The position numbers and the translations under genes were made by a program. Source: Silurus meridionalis (lineage: Eukaryota > Chordata > Actinopteri > Siluriformes > Siluridae). Taken from it: DNA of 64,000 nucleotides. Positions 12,612 to 32,589 of the stretch are shown one piece after another. The DNA lies in assembly GCF_014805685.1 (NCBI RefSeq), contig NC_060892.1, positions 22,679,900-22,743,899 on the forward strand. Direction: 5' to 3'. Under the pieces are notes generated by a model. It did no database searches. It saw only the letters and a program-made list of their open reading frames with translations, and was not told the origin of the DNA. Within the stretch, counting starts at the first letter, position 1, and every line of letters begins with the position of its first letter.

Positions 12612-12620
12612 CCTTAACCT
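12523..12620. repeat. (AT)n microsatellite bounded by 13-bp perfect inverted arms
   Basis: AGGTTAAGGACCC at 12,523-12,535 is followed by about 72 bp of pure alternating TA, then GGGTCCTTAACCT at 12,608-12,620. The whole 98 bp can fold into one hairpin. Confidence 0.95.
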
Positions 12621-12839
12621 ATATATATTGTCTGGAAATTGGATTTTTGTTTTTGTGTTTGCTAAGGGAGTTAGGGAAGGTACTTGTCCTTTTTGTGTTA
12701 GTTTCTAAAATCAATGGTATTTTTTGCTGATTTGACTTTGGTCCACCATAACATTTGTAGTGACACATTTCTGGAGCTATTAGGACTCATTTACTTATTG
12801 ACTCCATCTTAGTTACTCAAGCCTTCACTTGTGTTCAGT

Positions 12840-13545
12840 TAGAAAGTACCAAAACATGGCCAACAACTGTGGCGGGTGAACCGAAGGAGTCCAGCCTGCC
12901 AATGGTTCAAGTAGCTATGCAATAATGAAGAATGACATCCACATGGATCTCTGGAAGTGATGAACTGGAGCACACAACTAGAAATTAACTGTGCCCAGCA
13001 AACAAGAGATATAATGCATAGAGGAAGAATAAACACACTAACACAAAGAATAACACAGATAGAGCCAAAGCAAGCTGCTGCACCACCATACATTGCATCG
13101 CAGCAATGTTTGCCATCACTGCCCCACAAGGTCCCAACCAGAGAGCTTGATAATACATCACATCAACAGTCTGGGGAGCCATAAAATTACAGCAACACAG
13201 GAGTTTTGAGGATGATTTTAGACTATACTTAAAGTCAACAGTCTGCTACACTGACTCAGGACTGAAGGTTCATTTAATCACCATCACTGCACACCTCAAC
13301 ATTGTTTATCTGTAATAAATGGATATTCTGTGCTACCCAAATGGGGATGGGTTCCTGCTTGAGTCTGGTTCCTCTCACGGTTTCTTTCTAATGCCTCCCA
13401 GGGAGTTTTCCTTGCCACAGTCGCCACTGGCTTGCTCATTAAGGAACAATCTTATTATTATTACCACATTATCTGTGTAAAGCTGCTTTGAGACAATGTC
13501 CATTGTTAAAAGCGCTATACAAAAAAAATTATTGAACTTAAATTT
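12840..13545 (+). repeat. Rex1/Babar-like LINE 3'-UTR fragment
   Basis: Plus-strand blocks GATGGGTTCCTGCTTGAGTC, GGAGTTTTCCTTGCCACAG and AAAGCTGCTTTGAGACAATG, then CATTGTTAAAAGCGCTATAC, match the segment downstream of the reverse transcriptase at 30 kb. The open frames inside (12,839-13,182) lie in UTR-like repeat and are not genes. Confidence 0.6.
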
Positions 13546-13847
13546 AAACATATTATTATTATTATCAATTATAAATCTTATTTCTAAAATTTCTAAAATT
13601 CTAGCAAAGAGAGCATGGTGATATGCGACAAACCAGTACATATGGAAAAAGTAATAATATGCAAAAATAATAGAGAAAAGGAATGGATGCAATGTTTGCA
13701 GTAAATGTTGCACATGTGTACTTTATGCTGTTAGTTTTCAGCTTTGTTTTGTTCCATGTTCCGTTTTGTCAATTTATGTTTTGTGATGTAGCACTTTGGT
13801 CCTGGGGGAACGTCGATTTTAGTCTTTTATAGTTTTATGTTGCCACT

Positions 13848-13980
13848 CTTAGTGCCGGCCCGGATAAATGGGGAGGGTTGAGTTAGGAAGGGCATCCAGC
13901 GTAAAAACATGTGCCAAATCAAACATGCGGATGATCTGCTGTGGCGACCCCTAACGGGAGAATCCGAAGGACGTTTTTTA
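13848..13980 (+). repeat. RTE-like LINE or SINE 3' end
   Basis: GATAAATGGGGAGGGTTG, AGGAAGGGCATCCAGCGTAA and CTGTGGCGACCCCTAACGGG form the characteristic 3' terminus of fish RTE-type elements. Only about 130 bp remain, as expected for a 5'-truncated insertion. Confidence 0.6.
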
Positions 13981-14034
13981 TAATTTTATGTTCTACTTTG
14001 CCTTAGCAATGGGTTTAAAATGACATACTCCATA

Positions 14035-14285
14035 TACAGTAATCCCCCGTCTATCGCTGTGGTTACGTTCCAAAACCGCCCAAAATAAACAGACGCCATG
14101 CCAGAAATGCTCTTTTATGTATACAGTACTGTATTAACATTTTACTTTTACATTTTATATAATTATATTTGTATTTATAAATTTCATTATTTCAACAACA
14201 AAACCCTATAAAAACAATTCCAAATAAGTTTGTTGGTCTATCGTGCGATTCCGCTATAAACCAGGGTCGCAAGAGTCGAACTGAA
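14035..14285. mobile_element. Tigger/pogo-like MITE
   Basis: Begins ACAGTAATCCCCCGTCTATCG and ends with TCGTGCGATTCCGCTATAAACC before GGGTCGCAAGAG. The left end is typical of Tigger/pogo-type terminal inverted repeats. Internal sequence is short and non-coding. Confidence 0.5.
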
Positions 14286-15445
14286 GGACAGAATTTCTTT
14301 ACTCTGTTTTAACCCTGTTTGTGGCTGACATTGAAATTGCAAAGGGAAAACTAATTTTTATACTGTTCTGTTAATTACTGCATGATAAATGCATTATATA
14401 TTATGTATAAGGTATATTAGGTATATATATATATATATATATTATGTATATATTATATATAATGTACAACAACAGAAACACAGCTCATATTTTAAGATGT
14501 TTCTTTATTTTTCCTTCTTTCTTATCTCATGTGTATTGTACAACTGCATTGGTGTTCAACATTAAGTTATAAACACAAATATTAAAAGCATTTAATAGTC
14601 TATTGCCATAAGTGGATAGGCTGATAATGGCTAAGCCTTAAAACGTACTAGCATGCACTGCGATTAGGATCACATGGGTAAAACAGCTTAGAAACACAAT
14701 GAACACTAGAAGAGCCATTACGCCAGTCGGCTCTGTGGCTGGTAACAAATGAACTATTTGTCAAAACCTAGCACTAAGCAGACGTAGGAGGTTCCTCTCA
14801 TCCCACAATCTTAAGAACAAAACAGAAAGCAACATTCTTACTTTACCTAGGCATCACTCATAATCCTTATTAAAAGTAACTACTTCTTTATTCTGTAACA
14901 ACTACTTCATCACGAAATCTATCAGCATAAGTGATATACAATAGTGATAGATAAAGATAAATAAATAACTACATGTATGTACACATGATTATGCTCACGA
15001 GTTTTCCATGAGTAGGGCCTTTTTCCAGTCCACAGTGGTGAAAATCAAATGTCAAAAACCTCCTTTCTAGACAAAGATAACTAACCGAATTGAAAATAAT
15101 GCTGTTTGTCTTTTGCCCACTGTACTGCACCAGGAGTACTTTGGCTGTGTTAAAGACATTCTGTTTTAAAGAATACATCAGCATCCCAAATCACAAGTGC
15201 TACAATCAAAGCTTGGATAATCGTGATCGTAATAATTTTGAAAAGCAGCACTGTCTATGGAACTCAATAAACATCTAAATCGATATTACTGAATGGCCTT
15301 ATTGGGTAACCTGTTCCTTATATATAAGAATATATATATATATATATGTATATACCATGCATTTTATTTAGAAAATTAAATGTTATGATTTCCACCTCTA
15401 ACTGAGGGACAGAAATACTAACATATTGCACACATCAGAAGGACT

Positions 15446-25392
<9,947 letters not shown>

Positions 25393-25421
<29 letters not shown>

Positions 25422-25542
25422 GCCAGTGTTTCCCCTTTCTGAAGTGCGCACTGGATCCTCGTCCCGGATTCTCTCCACGCACCGGATCCTCTCCGCCTTG
25501 AAACGCTTGGGGCTGTGGCGTCACGAGCATCATCATCATCAT
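25393..25542 (-). promoter_or_regulatory. Upstream ORF with five tandem ATGs overlapping the tmem59l start
   Basis: On the minus strand (ATG)5 at 25,542-25,528 opens a 49-codon frame (MMMMMLVTPQPQAF...) that ends with TAG at 25,393, overlapping the tmem59l start codon at 25,421 in another frame. If transcription starts upstream of 25,542, this could reduce initiation at the main start. That depends on the unmapped start site. Confidence 0.45.
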
Positions 25543-25734
25543 CGCGCGCGCCGCCGCCGCGCGTCCACGCCAGACGTTCAGCGCTGTCGTGCACGCGCAG
25601 CAGTGCACCTGGTGCTGTAATGTTTTTTTTTTAAAAAAACACTTTGCTTTTTCCCTAAAATACAGAGGTCCTAAGAGGACATGCATATTACATTTTTTTA
25701 TTTCTTTCTTTTTTTCTCAAATTTAGATTTTAAG

Positions 25735-26930
25735 TGTTATACTTTCATTTGAAGTCACCATCATGGTGATCAGTGTTGAGCTCTTGAGCCTTGTCATTTA
25801 AAAAAATAAAAATAAATATATAAAATCTATAAAAAGGAAAAATTTCTATGCTTGTTTTACCTAGTTGTGTTTATCAAGCATTGCTTATAGTAATCCAGTT
25901 TTATAGTAATAGAAACTAGGATCAGATGTAATAATCTTTGCTAATACATTGTTTTCACTCAACACAAAAACTGTACTGCTGATATTACAGCAATTAAGTA
26001 GGTAATAGTCATCATACATATAAAAGTTTAGAACTACTGCAAAATCTAAACACAGAAAGCAACGATCAGCATATGAATGTTAACATTGGTGACAATCAGA
26101 AATTGGGGGGAAACAGATGAACTCTGAACATCACAAAACAGTCTACTGAAAAGTCAAAACAAACCAAACACCAAAATAAAAGCAAATAAAGAAAATAGTA
26201 AGAACATTCAACTGCATAGTTTATTAATGCTGCTATGCACACTGGGAGTTTTGTACTATTCTTGAAACCAGCATGCATTGCAGCATGAACGTTTATCACC
26301 TCCATGTGCTGATGTTTGTGCTTAAAAGTTTGTTATCTTAGTCATTATAAACACTATGAAATGTATGAGAAAGATGCTGATTGAATAATAGTGACTGAAA
26401 TCAGTAGACAAGGTCATTAAATGATGACTACAATCATCTGATTGATCAGCAGATAATCAAAGTTTTACCACACTCTTTTAACGACAACCTTTTTTTTTCC
26501 CCCCACAATAAATATGCCTTATATGCACAACAACCAAAAAAAAACAATATTAAGGAACCAAGGGTCACAAGCCTAACTAAAGCAATCACTGATTTCCAAA
26601 ATAGTGAAGTCAAACAAAACATTTTTTCAATCAAATATATCAGTGTCTGAATTCACTCAGTTGTTTTCATTTAATCTGTCAAGTGGACTTTACTAGTAAA
26701 CTAATGTAGGGAATAGTGAATGAGGGTGTGGGGTGGGATTTCAGACACAGTCTCTGTCAAATTTGAACGCTGTTAATTCACAGTATACTGTTTGTACTTT
26801 CTCAAAAAAAAATAAAAAATTACTCAGAATGCATTGTTTTTATGGGGTTTTACTGTTTTAATGAAAAAACAGCATGTGACTTTCAGAATGTGGCTGTTTT
26901 TACAGCATGTTCTTTTTGCATTTAACCCCT
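25735..26930 (-). repeat. Unclassified interspersed element family, copy C (inverted)
   Basis: Contains the inverse of the left block of copy A (GTAAACTAATGTAGGGAATAG at 26,697) and of the GCATGCTGGG core (CCAGCATGCATTGCAG near 26,270). AAACAGCATGTGACTTTCAG-type sequence lies at the far end. No coding sequence seen. Confidence 0.45.
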
Positions 26931-27935
26931 TTAAGGTAGACATGTTGTGTGTTCAGGAGACCAAGTGGAACAGGAGTAAGACCAGGAACATTGGAGGTGT
27001 TTAAACTGTTCTATCATGGTGTGGATGTAAAGCGAAATGGTGTAGGGGTGATTCTGAAGGAAGAGTACAATAAAAGTGTAGTGGAGGTGAAGAGAGTTTC
27101 TGTTGAACATAAAGCTGGAAGTTGAAGGGGTGATGATAAATGTCATCAGTGCTTATGCTCCACAAGCGGGTTGTGAGATAAAGGAGAAGGAAAAATTCTG
27201 GTTAGATGATTAGATGAAGTGGTAGAAGGTGTACCTAGGGATGAAAGATTGGTGATTGGGGCAGAATCCAATGGGCATGTAGGTGAAGGGGACAGAAGGG
27301 ATGAGGAGGTGATGGGTAGGTATGGTCTTAAGGAGAGGAATGTGGAAGGGCAGATGGTGGTAGATTTTGCTAAAAGGATGGAAATGGCAGTGGTGAACAC
27401 TTATTTCAAGAAGAAGGAGGATCGTAGTGTGACATATAAGAGTGGAGGAAGGTGCACACAGGTGGTCTATGTTCTGTGTAGGAGATGCAACCTGAAGGAG
27501 ATTGGAGACTGCAAGGTGCTGGTAGGGGACAGTGTAGCTAAACAGCATCGGATGGTGGTCTGTAGGATGGTTTTGGAGGTGAAGAAGAAGAGGAGGAGAG
27601 TAAAGACTGAAAGAAGAATAAAATGGTGGAAACTGAAGGAGGAAGAGTGTAGTATGAGATTCAGGGAAGAGGTCTGACAGGGGCTCGGTGGTGGTGAAGA
27701 GGTGCTGGATGATTGGGCAACTACTACTGAAGTGATAAGGGAGACAGCTAGAAAGGTACTTGGTGTGACATTTGGAAATAGAAAGGAACATAAAGAGACA
27801 TGGTGGTGAAATAAGGAAGTGCAGGAGAGCATAAGGAGAAAGAGGTTGGCAAAACAGAAGTGGGATCGACAGAGTGATGAGAAAAGTATGCAGGAGTACA
27901 ATGAGATGCGGCAAGGAAAGCGTTTCTCTCACATG
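26931..27935 (+). mobile_element. RTE-like LINE fragment (endonuclease part)
   Basis: Plus-strand frames read DMLCVQETKWNRSK, then from 27,219 VEGVPRDERLVIGAE, GHVGEGDRRDEEVMGRYGLK, DFAKRMEMAVVNTYFKKKED and SGGRCTQVVYVLCRRCNLKE. This is the apurinic-endonuclease region of a fish RTE-clade LINE. Frameshifts near 27,000-27,200 and a stop at 27,677 break it. The long open frames on the opposite strand (27,210-27,932) are its antisense shadow. Confidence 0.8.
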
Positions 27936-28446
27936 TGCTACTTCCTATAGAGCATCTTTAGGTTAGAGCTTCTATCAAATCAGACTTTAGCTGTCACACC
28001 ACACATTAACAGCATCAAAATCTAGCAGGCATACATAAACATTAGCAAGGACTTTGATTAGGTCAGAGCTCACAAACCGCAACTGTACACAACTTGCACA
28101 ATCTCTAATAAATAAATAAATACGGTAAGTACAAAAAGCGTTTGCAGTATCATCCACCTTAAACTACAGCAGAACTCACACTCACAGACCTCCACAATCA
28201 GCATATATGCTAAAAATAAAATTAAAAACTGGGGGGATGATCAACTCTGAACATCACAAAACACTACTAAAAAAATAGTAAAAAGATTCAGCTGCATAAT
28301 TTATTCATGGTACAATGCATGCTGGGAGTTTTGTACTATTCAGGCACCCAGCATGCATAGTGGCAGGAAAGTTTGTTTGAAACAGTCACAGTCAAAGCTT
28401 CATGAACTAATTCTTGGTGTGGGGGTGTGTGTGTGGGGGTGTGTGT

Positions 28447-28502
28447 GAGTGAGTGAGTGAGTGAGTGAGTGAGTGAGTGAGTGAGTGAGTGAGTGAGTGA
28501 GT
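28447..28502. repeat. (GAGT)n microsatellite
   Basis: About fourteen GAGT units after a short GTGTGTG run, inside copy D. Confidence 0.95.
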
Positions 28503-28578
28503 GTCAAACTGGTAGACCTTCACGTTAATCGGTACCCAAGAAGTAGCTCTCAGTATCAAAAAGGTTGGTGATCCCTGA
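28503..28578. repeat. hAT-type MITE fragment
   Basis: CAAACTGGTAGACCTTCACG through AAAAGGTTGGTGATCCCTG matches the right end of the MITE at 49,690-49,978. Confidence 0.55.
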
Positions 28579-28849
28579 TAGACACCGTTCTAACAACCAG
28601 AGAAAAACGTTAAGGAGCCCAACTAAAACAACTACTGATCTCTAAAATGGTGAAAAGTCAAACAAAATACTTTCAAATATTAACTTCTGTTATGTCTCAA
28701 ATGATGTTTTGTAGATATTTGACTGTAATAGGTGAAGCTGTTAATGCTGTTTTTTAAAGGTTTAATCATCATCTGTTTTAATTCAATCAATTTCGTCTAA
28801 GGCTGTAACTGTACGTAGTTTTGTTTCTTCTTCTTCTTGAATAGTGTTT

Positions 28850-29850
28850 ACAAAGCAGTAACGCAAAAAGTATGATCTAAAATCTTAGATTTTTTTTGTG
28901 ACATCTAACTATTTTCATATTGTTTATGACAACGCACCACAATAACCTGACAAGCCATTATTATGGATTTAAAAAAAAGAACCAAACCATTTAAAGCAAA
29001 CCCTTTGGAGCTACAGAAACAATTCAGCCACACACAGAAATTAGAACAAGGAACTCAAGAATGATGACCATTAACAAATCATGCCACAATGCAGTCTGGG
29101 TATCAGAACAGCACAAAACTTTGTTTAATTCAATGTTTTTTAGTTTGTTGTGATTTTTCATTAGGGCATTCGGGGGAGGGGGGGGGGGGGTATTCTGATC
29201 CCTCATTTTCATTTCTCTTTGTTTGTTTTGTCACAATTCAAAAACCCAACTAAAGCAAACACTGATCTCCATTATGGTGACTTCGAATGAACGTACAACA
29301 TCTAAAATCTTTTGTAGACATTTTGTAGACAGAAGTAAAGACACACTGGTTAGTAATAAGTTAAGCTGGTGAGGCTGATTTTGGGTTGTTGTCTGCTGAG
29401 ATTTTAGAGATTTAATGGGTTTTCTTATCAGTTGATTTCATCTTTGGCTTTGGCTGCAAAATGTGTTTCTCTGCTCTTGTTTCTTTTTTCTTTTAGTGAT
29501 TCTGCTTGTTCTCAGGTGTTCATCACTAACATTCAATCCTCATTTAATTAGTTACTTCATTATCTCACTAACTTAATCACTGCTTTAGTGAAACTTCAAC
29601 ACTCTGTAGTATGGACACACACTAGTGCTCTTTTAAAACTGAGAGTTTTGATGTGGGATTAAAGGAGTTAAATGTGTGAAATAAAAATAAGAAAACCACA
29701 CTGAAACAGATTTTTAATAATAACATACTGTAAATTTATTTTATGGAAGCAAACAAAAAAACTGTAGATTACTGGCAACTCTGCTGCCAGTGGTTTACCG
29801 TAAAATCAAAAAAAAAAAACCAGCAAAATATTGTAAAATCTAACAGTCAA
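28850..29850 (+). repeat. Unclassified interspersed element family, copy E
   Basis: Carries the ACACTGATCTCCATTATGG block (29,260), GGGATTAAAGGAGTTAAATG, and AACTCTGCTGCCAGTGGTTT through ACAGTCAAATTCCTGTTG at the right, as in copy A. The Rex1-like LINE starts directly after it. A run of about thirteen Gs lies near 29,180. Confidence 0.5.
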
Positions 29851-30870
29851 ATTCCTGTTGTCGCTGCCCAGTTATGTTCCTACTTACAAGAGAACAATAT
29901 CTTTGAAGAGTTTCAGTCAGGTTTTAGGCCCCATCATAGCAGAGAAACTGCTCTAGTTAAAAATCACCAATGACCTTTTTTTAGCTTCAGACCAAGGCTT
30001 CATCTTGCTGTTAGTTTTGCTAGCTCAGTGCTGCATTCAACACTATAGATCATGATCTTCTCCTAGATCGCTTACAAAATTACATCGGCATTCAGGGACA
30101 GGCATTAAGCTGGTTTAAATCCTTCCTGTCCGATCATTACTATTTTCTAGACTTAAATGGAGAGCTATCCAGGTTAATGCTAGTAAATGATCGCGTGCCA
30201 CAAGGTTCAGTTCTAGGACCCCTGCTTTTCACAATATACATGCTTTCCTTAGGAAATATTATAAGAAGGCATGGAATTAGCTTCCACTGTTATGCTGATG
30301 ATACCCAGCTATATATCTCATCAAAACCAGATGATACAGTTTAATTGACTCGGATAACTGAGTGTATTCATGAATTAAGAGACTGGATGACCGGTAACTT
30401 TCTACTATTAAATTCTAAAAAGACAGAGATTTTGCTCATCGGCCTAAAAACTAGTACACAGGACCTCCAGCATTTCAACTTGCATTTAGGCGGATGTTCT
30501 GTAACTACTAGTTCAATGGTATCATCTGTGATGATCTGTATAAGACTGTAGAAAGAACATTACTCATAATCTTACACTCCAGTGCGCATGTTAGTTCCCA
30601 TTTTCCAGTGTTCTGTATTGCTTAAAGACTATAATCACACTCTTGATGTCACTCAAATGAGGATGGGTTCCCCTTTTGGGTCTGGTTCCTCTCAAGGTTC
30701 CTTCCTCATAACATCTAAGGGAGTTTTTCCTTGCCACAGTCGCCATGGCTGCTCATCAGGGATAAATACACAACATTCACCTTCACTGTTGATTTCTGTG
30801 AAGCTGCTTTGAGACAATGTCTGTTGTGAAAAGCGCTATAGAAATAAACTTGACTTGACTTGACTGTTGT
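29850..30870 (+). mobile_element. Rex1/Babar-like LINE, 5'-truncated reverse transcriptase plus 3' UTR
   Basis: Broken plus-strand frames give [52 protein letters not shown] and LLLNSKKTEILLIG. They are reverse-transcriptase motifs, including the YADD active site, in the order expected for the Rex1/Babar branch. The 3' UTR follows (GTCTGGTTCCTCTCAAGG; GCTGCTTTGAGACAATG), ending in a TTGAC-repeat tail near 30,860. This copy links the orphan 3'-UTR repeats in the window to their parent. Stops and shifts make it inactive. Confidence 0.8.
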
Positions 30871-30879
30871 GTGGTTGTT

Positions 30880-31205
30880 GTTTTTTGGCTGCATCTTCCT
30901 GAAAACAGAACAGGAAAAGAAAATCTGGTGTGATTGATAATTTTTCATTGCCCTACAAAGGCCTTTTTGTGAAAGGACCATGAGTTAGAAGTCAGAAGGT
31001 ACTAATTTATGATTTGCTGTCTGAACCAAATAAATAAAAGCGACTGAACTATTTGTACAATACTGAATTTTATAACATCGTATTTTTTCCATTACTTCAT
31101 ATTGCATTGAATTGCATTGTTTTGAATCAAATTTGAAATCAAATCACACAGCATCGTAAAAGGGGTGAATCATATCGCATTGCATCGATAGCTGCTTCAT
31201 ATCTG
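30880..31205 (+). repeat. Unclassified repeat F, copy 1
   Basis: Sequence from GCTGCATCTTCCTGAAAACAG through AAAAGGGGTGAATCATATCG recurs in inverted orientation at 50,110-50,450 (for example AAAGGCCTTTTTGTG against CACAAACAGGCCTTTGTAG). Repeated ATTGCAT words suggest a MITE. Confidence 0.5.
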
Positions 31206-32400
31206 TCTTTTATTTATCATATTGCTAGCTATGAATCAAGATGCTTTGGCCTCAGTTATGGAGATGCTCATCTTTAATATAGAAGCATTCGTTTTCTTAA
31301 CAGAGGTGACTACTGCATGCACTAAATGGGTTACAGAAGAAGAAAGGACCAACACTCATTAACCAAAAATGAGCTTATATAAAGGTGACTGATTAAACAA
31401 CGAGAAGTCATGTCAGAAAGATTTGCTGATTTAAACACTAACTGCTTAACAAGAAAAGTACAAACTTCCAGGTCAGAATGGACACTGAGAAATTTGGGAA
31501 TTGTCCTCCATTATGTGGATGGGGCCAATTTTTTTTTCTTGCAAAAGTACGTCTTTCTCGATTTCTTTTCTTCTTTACACACCCACAGTAGTAGGCGAAA
31601 ATATGGAAGAGTCCATGGTTGTGACTGGTGTCGAATTATCCACACGAAGACTAAACAAACAGTAAATGTAAAAAAGTGCAATGGCGGTGCAGTGAATGAA
31701 TAATCTCGCAGAAGCTAAAAATGCTTCATTGTCAGCGGGTGCTTTTTCTCAGTCAGGGTCACAAACTATCTGGAGCGAATCCCTTAAACACTGTGGACAA
31801 AGTATCCACCCACATCCACACCTGTTTATTCAGCAAAGTCAATCCATGTCTGAAGATAATCTTAATAAACACTGAAAGGTTTGAGGATGGAACCAGGGAA
31901 GCTGGAGCTGTGTAGTGGCATCGCAACCCTCTGTACCACCCATAATTCTCCATTCCAACATGGCCACTGGTAAGCGTTAGGTAATGAGGATTAGGATGAG
32001 CAGTGCTGAGAAAGCAGGTAATCGTTCACTACATACATTTTTTTAAATATTATTTATATATCGCCCTTTATTTAGAACTCATTGGTGTTTTTAATCATGA
32101 ATGACAATTTAATTCATTTCAAATGTATTCATTTTCAAATCTAAAAAAAAAATACTAATAAACTCAATATAAAACTTCATTATGTTTAATTCACAAAGCA
32201 TTAAATAGATATTAGAATCTACTTGTTACAGGAGTCCTGTGAACGACTACAACCAACAAAGAAACAAAAAAAAAAATCAGCAAGATAAAGCAAAATAATG
32301 AACATTTTGACAATTGTGTGTATTGATGCTGTTTAAATGGCAGCTGCATTAGCCAATAAGGGAGCTGATGGCAAGGAAACTTTACTGTTGGGTCTAAGTA
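31206..32400. other. Intergenic stretch, no gene recognised
   Basis: The 97-codon frame at 31,410-31,703 matches nothing I know. 31,755-31,945 (GAGGATGGAACCAGGG... GTACCACCCATAATTC) looks like the tail of a common fish SINE-like repeat. The rest is AT-rich. Confidence 0.4.
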
Positions 32401-32411
32401 TAGATATTTCC

Positions 32412-32417
32412 TTTATT
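32412..32417 (-). terminator. Candidate rrp36 poly(A) signal
   Basis: AATAAA on the minus strand, about 175 bases past the rrp36 stop codon. It is the first canonical hexamer I see in that orientation, but the motif is common in AT-rich DNA. Confidence 0.4.
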
Positions 32418-32589
32418 ACTTGTAAGTAAGAATGTATCTTATTGTTCTGTACAATAAAAAAAAATCATCCTGTCCTTATGAGAAGGTGTTTGAGAACAAT
32501 ATTATTCAGTCCAATCCATAAGTGTGCAGCATCATATGTTCAGCTGTCCAACAATTTGTATTTGAGAAGACCGATCTCCATGCTGGTGT

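Larger units (their letters stand above)
27960..28850 (-). repeat. Unclassified interspersed element family, copy D (inverted)
   Basis: Includes CAATGCATGCTGGGAGTTTTG (28,315), TTTAATCATCATCTGTTTTAA and TAGTTTTGTTTCTTCTTCTT, the inverse of the corresponding copy A and B blocks. A (GAGT)n tract and a short hAT-type fragment interrupt it. Confidence 0.5.

Noticed and set aside
12364..12708. Plus-strand 114-codon frame with a YIYIYI run
   Set aside because: Created by the (AT)n hairpin tract.
25422..25478. Alternative tmem59l start 19 codons upstream (MERIRDEDP...)
   Set aside because: It would place a charged segment before the signal peptide. The ATG at 25,421 gives a normal signal sequence and the family's usual length.
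27210..27932. 240-codon minus-strand frame, one of the longest in the window
   Set aside because: It lies exactly antisense to the RTE endonuclease remnant and has low-complexity Leu/Ser/Pro/His content.
31410..31703. 97-codon plus-strand frame
   Set aside because: No recognisable domain, signal peptide or splice structure, and it is surrounded by repeats.
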